This document shows positions 31,634-36,961 of a DNA stretch of 36,961 nt, in pieces (the stretch's first letter is position 1; each line of letters opens with the position of its first letter). The translations under genes and the position numbers were made by a program. Source of the DNA: Ruminococcus sp. UBA3286 (GTDB taxonomy: Bacteria; Bacillota; Clostridia; Oscillospirales; Ruminococcaceae); the NCBI GenBank assembly GCA_002362135.1, contig DETO01000069.1:4055-41015 (forward strand), given 5' to 3'. Below the pieces are notes generated by a model, which was given only the letters and a program-made list of their open reading frames with translations, did no database searches and was not told the DNA's origin.

Positions 31634-32797
31634 ATGCCAATGTACGACACCAATGATATGGTGGAGCTTAAAAACAGAAAAAAAAGAAAAAAACGGCTGA
31701 TGCGGCTGACGGCGTTCCTGATAATCGCGGCAGGAGCGGCGGGCGCGTATTATACAAGCGATATGTGGCTTCCGAAACTTCGCGGACTCGGCAGGCAGTA
31801 TACCACGATAGTCAATGACGGCAAGCTTGCGGAGGGAAATTTCCCCATCGAGATAAACGGCGGCGCGCAGTATCAGGTAAGCTGTTCTGATGATGACGTT
31901 ATCGTACTCAGCGACGCATATATTTATTTTTATAACGAGGACGGCGGACAGCTCGGAAAGCGTCAGCACGCGTATACGAACGCCGTAATGAGAGCCGCAA
32001 ACGGCAGGGCGCTGATATACGAAAGCGGCGGTTATAACTTTAGCGTTGAGGACAGAACGGGCTTGCTTTACAATAAAAATGAAGAGCGGCTGATATGGTT
32101 CGCGCGCCTAAGCGATGAGGGCTATACCGCAGTGGTCACATCTTCGGAGGATTACGAATGCGAGATGACCGTATATGACAGAAGCGGCGCGGTCATCTAT
32201 CAGCGAATGTGTATGGAGCGCGTGAACGATATAAGTTTCACAAAGGACAGCAAAGGCTGCGTTATCAGCTACATATCCGCCGAAAACGGTTCGCTGGTGA
32301 CTTCCGTGCAGGAGGTATCGTTTACGGAAAGCGACGAAAAATGGACTTCCCACGGCTTTGAAACTCTCGGACTTGACGTATACAGCTTTGACGGCGGAGC
32401 GTTTCTGCTCGGCATCGACGCCTGCGGATATGTGGACGGCAGCGGAAATATAAGTTCATTCTACCGTTACGACGGTGAACTTGCAGGCGGCGCAAGCAGC
32501 GGCGGACGTTCTGTAGTTATCATAAACAGCGACGACAGACGAAAATATGTTATGGCGATGTTTGACGGAGCAGGCGAACCGTATATCATTAATTTTGACA
32601 CTCCGCTGACGGACGTAAAGGTCAGCGGCGATCTTGCATACGTAATGACTCAGGATTCCGTCCTTGCCTACGATTTCAGCGGTACGTTGAGATCGACGGC
32701 GCAGATAAACGATTCTTACATAGGATTCGAGCGGAGCGATAATTACGTATTTTTAGAGAGTTTCAGCAAGATAGACAGAATAAATTACGAGAGCTGA
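31634..32797 (+). CDS. DUF5711-like membrane-anchored beta-propeller protein
   Basis: 387 residues. A basic N-terminus (NRKKRKKRLMR) is followed by one transmembrane helix (residues about 23-43), then an all-beta extracellular part with repeated four-strand blades (VIVLSDAYIYFYNEDG, MTVYDRSGAVIYQ, VLAYDFSGTL), consistent with a propeller. It resembles DUF5711 proteins of Clostridia, which have no known function. GGAG precedes ATG by about 9 bases. It lies between truA and a CvpA-like gene, with gaps of 22 and 28 bases, so the three are likely one operon. Confidence 0.75.
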   Translation: MPMYDTNDMVELKNRKKRKKRLMRLTAFLIIAAGAAGAYYTSDMWLPKLRGLGRQYTTIVNDGKLAEGNFPIEINGGAQYQVSCSDDDVIVLSDAYIYFYNEDGGQLGKRQHAYTNAVMRAANGRALIYESGGYNFSVEDRTGLLYNKNEERLIWFARLSDEGYTAVVTSSEDYECEMTVYDRSGAVIYQRMCMERVNDISFTKDSKGCVISYISAENGSLVTSVQEVSFTESDEKWTSHGFETLGLDVYSFDGGAFLLGIDACGYVDGSGNISSFYRYDGELAGGASSGGRSVVIINSDDRRKYVMAMFDGAGEPYIINFDTPLTDVKVSGDLAYVMTQDSVLAYDFSGTLRSTAQINDSYIGFERSDNYVFLESFSKIDRINYES

Positions 32798-32825
32798 TAA
32801 ATTAATTATAAAAGGAGATAAAGAG

Positions 32826-33725
32826 GTGGGTACGCAATTCTGGTGGTTCTACGATGTGATAGCCGCGGCGGCGATTCTGATATGCGTGTATATTTCGGGT
32901 AGAAAAGGCTTTATGAAAAGCGCCTTTATGGCGATAGCCTGCGTGATATCGCTGGTCGTTTCCATGGCGGCAAGCGGCGCCGTGTCGCAGTCTTTGTATG
33001 AAAATACAGTAAGAAGCGGCAATATAAAAAAGCTTGAAAAAAGCTGGGACAGAGAGACGTTTACGATGAAATACGCCGTTTACCTTGAATCCATGGGATA
33101 TAACATAAAGGTAAACAGCGAGAAACTCAACAATATTTTCGACAGCGGCGAAAACTATGACGAAGCTTTATGCAAATATGTAAACAATGTAAACGCCCGC
33201 AAGGTCGAAAACGACGAAGCCGTACTTCGGGAAAAGATACGCGAGGGCTATGCCGCTGTAATGGCGGAGATGTTAGCCGAGCCGCTGAATAAGTTTGCGG
33301 CGGAAACGGCGGCTGAAAAGATCCGCGGCGGCATGAGCATGGAGGAATTCATTCCTCTTCTGAGAGACCGCGACAGCATTCATAACGCAGCCGTGTATGC
33401 AGCCGATAATTATACTGCGGAGGCGTACTCCACGCAGTTCAGACTGATAGTGTTTACCGTGGTCTACATAGCGGTTTTGCTGCTTGTGCTTGCGATGCTC
33501 AATTCGTTTATGCGCAACAGGGAAAACGATTCTCAGGGAGCGGGTTCTCACATTGCAGGCAGCTTTATCGGTTTCGCGATGGGCGCGGCAATGGTATTTG
33601 CAATAGCGGCGGTAGTGCGGCTGTGGACAGTAATGGGCGGCAATGAAATGCTGTTTTTCAATAATGAAGCAATAGACAAAACGATCGTATTCAAATATTT
33701 TTACGATTTTACTTTGAAAATGTGA
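32826..33725 (+). CDS. CvpA-like membrane protein
   Basis: 299 residues. Two N-terminal helices (FYDVIAAAAILICVYISGRK with GFMKSAFMAIACVISLVVSM) have the CvpA look (PF02674, named after colicin V production): G-x-x-x-G-F after the first helix. A long charged, mostly helical extracytoplasmic part follows (about 60-205), then two more helices (about 207-228 and 245-268). The large central insertion is longer than in standard CvpA of about 160 residues. GTG start with AAAGGAGA 7-8 bases upstream. Function unknown; related proteins affect envelope stability. Confidence 0.7.
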   Translation: MGTQFWWFYDVIAAAAILICVYISGRKGFMKSAFMAIACVISLVVSMAASGAVSQSLYENTVRSGNIKKLEKSWDRETFTMKYAVYLESMGYNIKVNSEKLNNIFDSGENYDEALCKYVNNVNARKVENDEAVLREKIREGYAAVMAEMLAEPLNKFAAETAAEKIRGGMSMEEFIPLLRDRDSIHNAAVYAADNYTAEAYSTQFRLIVFTVVYIAVLLLVLAMLNSFMRNRENDSQGAGSHIAGSFIGFAMGAAMVFAIAAVVRLWTVMGGNEMLFFNNEAIDKTIVFKYFYDFTLKM

Positions 33726-33734
33726 TCATAAATA

Positions 33735-33776
33735 TTGCTCCGACAAATAACTTTTTAGAATTATCTTGTGGAGCAA
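33735..33776 (+). promoter_or_regulatory. Inverted repeat upstream of the ClpE-type gene
   Basis: TTGCTCCGACAA (33735-33746) and TTGTGGAGCAA (33766-33776) pair except for one unpaired base, around a 19-base AT-rich centre. The right arm ends 28 bases before the ATG. It is not a CIRCE element, nor a CtsR box (GGTCAAA repeats). It lacks a T run, so an operator or an mRNA hairpin fits better than a terminator. Stress control of the ATPase gene is possible but unproven. Confidence 0.4.
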
Positions 33777-33804
33777 AAATATACTTATTGGGAGGAATCG
33801 TCTA

Positions 33805-36099
33805 ATGATGATGTGCAGTAATTGCAAAAAGCGTCCTGCCGTGGTGTTTATCACTTCGGTTCAGGGCAATGAAAAGAAGAACGAGGGCCTCTGCCTTACC
33901 TGCGCTCGCGAAAAGAAGATACCGCAGGTCGCAGAATATATGGACAGATTGGGGATTACCGACGAAGAGATCGATCAGCTCTCAGATCAGATGATGGGCA
34001 TGATAGACGGCGACGCATTTGAAATGGGCGGTTCGGGACTTATGCCCGATTTCCTTGCAAATATGTTCAATGCGAATGCGGACGGCGGCGAACTTGACGA
34101 GGAAAAACCCAAGGATACTCCTCGGAGAAATCCTTTTGCACGGGATAAAGATAAAAAAGATAAGAAAAAGAAAGATAAGGAACTGCGTTTTCTGGGAAGC
34201 TACTGCACGAATCTTTCTCAGAAAGCTGCAAACGGCGAACTTGACCGCATTATCGGCAGAGATAAGGAGATAGCGCGCGTGGTTCAGATACTTTCGCGCC
34301 GCACGAAGAATAATCCCTGTCTTATAGGCGAACCGGGCGTTGGTAAAACGGCTATTGCCGAGGGTATCGCTCAGCGTATCAACGAGGGAAAAGTTCCGTT
34401 CAATCTTGCGGATAAGAAAGTTTATCTTCTCGATCTGACGGCTCTTGTTGCGGGAACTCAGTTCCGCGGTCAGTTTGAAAGCCGTGTAAAGGGACTTGTA
34501 GACGAGGTCAAGCGCGAGGGCAATATAATCCTGTTTATCGACGAAGTTCATAATCTTGTGGGAGCAGGCGATTCGGAAGGTTCGATGAATGCCGCGAATA
34601 TCCTGAAACCCGCTCTTTCACGCGGAGAAGTTCAGGTCATCGGCGCGACTACTTTCGGAGAATACAGAAAGTATATCGAGAAAGATTCCGCCCTTGAAAG
34701 ACGTTTTCAGCCTGTTACCGTAGTAGAGCCGACTATCGAGGATACTGTTGACGTGCTTCTCGGAATTAAGAAATATTACGAAGAGTATCACAAGGTGCAT
34801 ATTTCCGATTATTTGGTGAGAACCTGCGCTGTACTTTCGGAGAGATATATAACCGACCGCTTCCTGCCCGATAAGGCGATAGATCTTATGGACGAGGGCT
34901 GCGCTCATGCCTGCATTCGTTCGCCCGAAATTGCGAAACACGCTAAGCTGGTCAAGGAGATCGCCGTAATGGAGGGCATGGAAAAAACGCTTTCGGAACA
35001 GAGCGAACCTGATTATCAGGCGCTTGCAGAGATCAAGGGAAAGCTTATCCACGCCAGAGACGAGGCGCAGAAGCTTGCGGAGGTCGCTGAAAATATTCAG
35101 GTGACGGAAGAGGATATCACTAAAGTTGTTGAGTTGTGGACGGGAATTCCCGCAAGCAAGATTGCGGAAACCGAATTCCTTAAGATCGCTCATCTTGAAG
35201 AATCGCTGAAAAAGCGCGTTATCGGTCAGGACGAAGCCGTATCCGTACTGACGAAAGCCATAAAGCGCACACGCGTTCAGCTCAGCAAACGCCGCCGTCC
35301 TGCTTCGTTTATATTCGTAGGCCCGACGGGCGTTGGAAAAACTGAACTGGTCAAGGCTATATCCGAGGAACTTTTCGATTCCACCGAGCCGCTGATAAGA
35401 CTTGATATGACAGAATATATGGAGAAGCATTCCGTTGCGCGAATGATAGGCTCGCCTCCCGGATATGTGGGATACGACGAAGCAGGTCAGCTTACCGAAA
35501 AAGTCCGCCGCAAGCCGTATTCGGTAATTCTTTTCGACGAGATAGAAAAGGCTCACCCGGACGTAATGAATATTCTTATGCAGATACTTGACGAGGGCAA
35601 GGTCGACGACGCTCACGGCAGAACTGTAAATTTTGAGAATACTATCATCTGCATGACTTCAAATGCAGGCTCTACGGATAAGAGCATCGGAGTAGGATTC
35701 AACCGTACCGAAAATGAAATATCTAAGGATAAGGCAATGAAAGGTCTCCGCGAATTCCTCCGTCCCGAATTTATCAGCAGAATCGATGAAGTTGTGGTAT
35801 TCAGGCAGCTTTCCAAGAAAGATTTTGAGGGAATCGCCGCGCTTATGCTGGACGAAATGAAAGTTCCGCTTTCGGAAAAGAATATCGAACTCACTTATGA
35901 CGATGCGGTTCTGGAATTAATAGCTGAAAAGGCTTACGGAAAGCCGTACGGTGCAAGAGATATCCGCCGCGTTATCCGTCAGTATGCGGAAGATCAGATT
36001 GCCGATATAATCATCAATAACGCTTCCGAAACGGAAGTTATCAGCATGACCGCAAAGGACGGCGAAATTATCGTAAGCGGCGGTAAAAAAGGAGAATAA
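33805..36099 (+). CDS. clpE: ClpE-type Clp ATPase with N-terminal zinc finger
   Basis: 764 residues. Hsp100 unfoldase that probably feeds proteins to ClpP. The N-terminus has a zinc finger with C4, C7, C30 and C33 (CSNCKKRPAVV, LCLTC), typical of ClpE in place of the Clp-N repeat domain of ClpC. A charged linker (residues about 85-135) follows, then AAA domain 1 (Walker A GEPGVGKTA, Walker B ILFIDEVHNLVGAG), a middle region of modest length, AAA domain 2 (GPTGVGKTE, Walker B VILFDEIEKAHP) and a Clp C-terminal domain. A V-G-F tripeptide (SIGVGFNRTE) sits where Clp ATPases carry the ClpP-docking loop. Start: ATG 33805, the first of three in-frame ATGs, after GGAGG at 33791-33795. The cohesin-like gene follows 2 bases later. 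Confidence 0.9.
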   Translation: MMMCSNCKKRPAVVFITSVQGNEKKNEGLCLTCAREKKIPQVAEYMDRLGITDEEIDQLSDQMMGMIDGDAFEMGGSGLMPDFLANMFNANADGGELDEEKPKDTPRRNPFARDKDKKDKKKKDKELRFLGSYCTNLSQKAANGELDRIIGRDKEIARVVQILSRRTKNNPCLIGEPGVGKTAIAEGIAQRINEGKVPFNLADKKVYLLDLTALVAGTQFRGQFESRVKGLVDEVKREGNIILFIDEVHNLVGAGDSEGSMNAANILKPALSRGEVQVIGATTFGEYRKYIEKDSALERRFQPVTVVEPTIEDTVDVLLGIKKYYEEYHKVHISDYLVRTCAVLSERYITDRFLPDKAIDLMDEGCAHACIRSPEIAKHAKLVKEIAVMEGMEKTLSEQSEPDYQALAEIKGKLIHARDEAQKLAEVAENIQVTEEDITKVVELWTGIPASKIAETEFLKIAHLEESLKKRVIGQDEAVSVLTKAIKRTRVQLSKRRRPASFIFVGPTGVGKTELVKAISEELFDSTEPLIRLDMTEYMEKHSVARMIGSPPGYVGYDEAGQLTEKVRRKPYSVILFDEIEKAHPDVMNILMQILDEGKVDDAHGRTVNFENTIICMTSNAGSTDKSIGVGFNRTENEISKDKAMKGLREFLRPEFISRIDEVVVFRQLSKKDFEGIAALMLDEMKVPLSEKNIELTYDDAVLELIAEKAYGKPYGARDIRRVIRQYAEDQIADIIINNASETEVISMTAKDGEIIVSGGKKGE

Positions 36100-36101
36100 A
36101 T

Positions 36102-36758
36102 ATGAACATCAAAAAAATTATTGCCGTAATAGCTGTCGGAGCTTCACTTCTGACGGCTGTCGGCTGCGGAGATAAAAAAGGTTCTGAAAGCTCGTTCAGC
36201 AGCAACAATACTTCCAAAAGCGAGCGTACCGCAAAGCCTACGGAGGCGTGGGAGGATATCGTTCCTGCCGCCGACGGTCCTAAGCTTTACCTCAGCAATA
36301 CGACTGTAAAGGCAGGCGAAATTGCTGAAATTACGCTTTCTGTAAAGGACGCAAAGGAAAAATGGAGTATGTGCGGAATCCACGTTACATATGACAACGC
36401 GCTGACCTGCGAGATGCGCGACGCGGAAAAGAGATATATCCATTACAGCCTCGGCGACGCTTCAACTTACAATACTGCTTCCGTGGGAATGCTCTGGGAA
36501 GAAGGGCTGCCCGACGTTTTGACTGAAAACAATATGGGCTGCCTGTTTTTCACCGAAACTTTTGACGGCGACTGGGGCGGCGACGGCGATATTGCCAGCT
36601 TTTATCTGAAAGTTCCCGACGACGCCAAGAGCGGAACTGTCTATAAACTGGGATTCTACTACAGGGATACCGACAGATTCAGCAACGCCGCAGGAGATCG
36701 TGCAATGGAAAAGTATGTTTTTGAGAATTGGACAGGCGGCAGCGTTACTGTTGAATAA
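36102..36758 (+). CDS. Lipoprotein with a ScaE-like (type III) cohesin domain
   Basis: 218 residues. A basic N-terminus and hydrophobic stretch end in LTAVGC, a lipobox with Cys22, so it is predicted to be lipid-anchored. A Ser/Lys-rich linker (to about 58) leads to an all-beta domain of about 155 residues: LYLSNTTVKAGEIAEITLSV, WSMCGIHVTYDNALTC, and FDGDWGGDGDIASFYLKVPD followed by AKSGTVYKLGFYYRDTDRFS. This order fits cohesins of the R. flavefaciens ScaE type (compare its T-G-Y-H-I-Y-W-D, D-D-F-G-A-D-G and K-V-P-A-D-A-K-A-G-D-V-Y segments, recalled from memory). Cohesins bind dockerins to attach enzymes and scaffoldins of cellulosomes. ScaE itself is sortase-anchored; this one has no LPXTG tail. 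AAAGGAG lies 7 bases before ATG. It probably shares a transcript with clpE. Confidence 0.75.
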   Translation: MNIKKIIAVIAVGASLLTAVGCGDKKGSESSFSSNNTSKSERTAKPTEAWEDIVPAADGPKLYLSNTTVKAGEIAEITLSVKDAKEKWSMCGIHVTYDNALTCEMRDAEKRYIHYSLGDASTYNTASVGMLWEEGLPDVLTENNMGCLFFTETFDGDWGGDGDIASFYLKVPDDAKSGTVYKLGFYYRDTDRFSNAAGDRAMEKYVFENWTGGSVTVE

Positions 36759-36785
36759 TAGTTAATATGCTGATTTTTTTACGGG

Positions 36786-36961
36786 AATCAATTTTTGCTT
36801 TTCGGTATTGTTAAGTAGAACTGATCTCTTGAAATCCTGCATAGAATCATTCTCTATCGTTCCTGTTCAAATTACTTCCGTATCCATTTATGGGTACGGA
36901 AGTAATTTAATATTGGGATTCATAAGGGACTGCGTCCCTTATGCAGGGGGTGCAGGGGGAC
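36786..36961. repeat. Inverted-repeat element, family 1, copy D (cut by window end)
   Basis: One terminal repeat AATCAATTTTTGCTTTTCGG opens the element. It is inverted relative to copy A: hairpin AAATTACTTCCGTA/TACGGAAGTAATTT (36869-36908) comes first, then CATAAGGGAC/GTCCCTTATG (36921-36943), then the start of the GGGGAC hairpin at the window end. The string ATAAGGGAC..GTCCCTTATG plus AATCCCAATATTAA is shared with copy A in reverse complement. It lies 27 bases after the cohesin-like gene. Confidence 0.8.

Noticed and set aside
33726..33804. CtsR or CIRCE element before clpE
   Set aside because: Neither GGTCAAA direct repeats nor the TTAGCACTC-N9-GAGTGCTAA repeat is present.
34618..35616. 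332-codon minus-strand open frame
   Set aside because: Antisense shadow of the ClpE-type gene.

Overview
The window looks like chromosomal DNA from an anaerobic, low-to-middle GC Firmicute of the Ruminococcus / Oscillospiraceae type. The best clue is the last gene, a lipoprotein whose mature part resembles the cohesin of the Ruminococcus flavefaciens surface anchor ScaE. Supporting clues are frequent TTG/GTG starts, strong GGAGG ribosome sites, two large YfhO proteins, an ECF transporter module and a ClpE-type ATPase. The genus is inferred from these genes only.

Region 1 (1-7503) is a decayed integrative element in the 3' end of rpsI. The last 22 codons of S9 open the window. A 17-base core (GTTCTCAAAGAGATAAT) at 51-67 recurs at 7487-7503, and chromosomal DNA with a terminator resumes after the second copy. 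Between the copies the DNA is visibly more AT-rich than the rest. It holds a broken tyrosine integrase, a small excisionase-like gene, a helicase scrap, two unknown genes, an XRE repressor, a divergent four-gene operon of zinc-ribbon membrane proteins, and an AAA-ATPase/PD-(D/E)XK gene. No conjugation genes remain. The repressor, the zinc-ribbon quartet and the ATPase-nuclease are the best candidate here for an undescribed accessory system.

Region 2 (7534-12106), minus strand: a YkgJ-type cysteine-cluster protein and carB without an adjacent carA. A well-formed promoter at 11815-11843 places two different inverted-repeat elements inside a carB leader of about 470 nt.

Region 3 (12107-19277): yfhO (plus), then a pheA-metH operon (minus). 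The two converge on another inverted-repeat element.

Region 4 (19357-36758), all plus strand and mostly tightly packed: ruvC, a repeat element, ruvA, an SseB-like gene, ruvB, a C39-like gene, another repeat element, a phosphoglucosamine-mutase-like gene with four altered active-site motifs, an rRNA-type methyltransferase, ecfA1-ecfA2-ecfT, a second yfhO, truA (overlapping yfhO by 122 nt), a DUF5711-like gene, a CvpA-like gene, a ClpE-type ATPase and the cohesin-like lipoprotein. The window ends inside one more repeat element.

Across regions 2-4 there are two families of compact inverted-repeat elements: four copies of family 1 and two of family 2. Their hairpin stems differ in sequence between copies but stay paired, which suggests that the folded structure matters.
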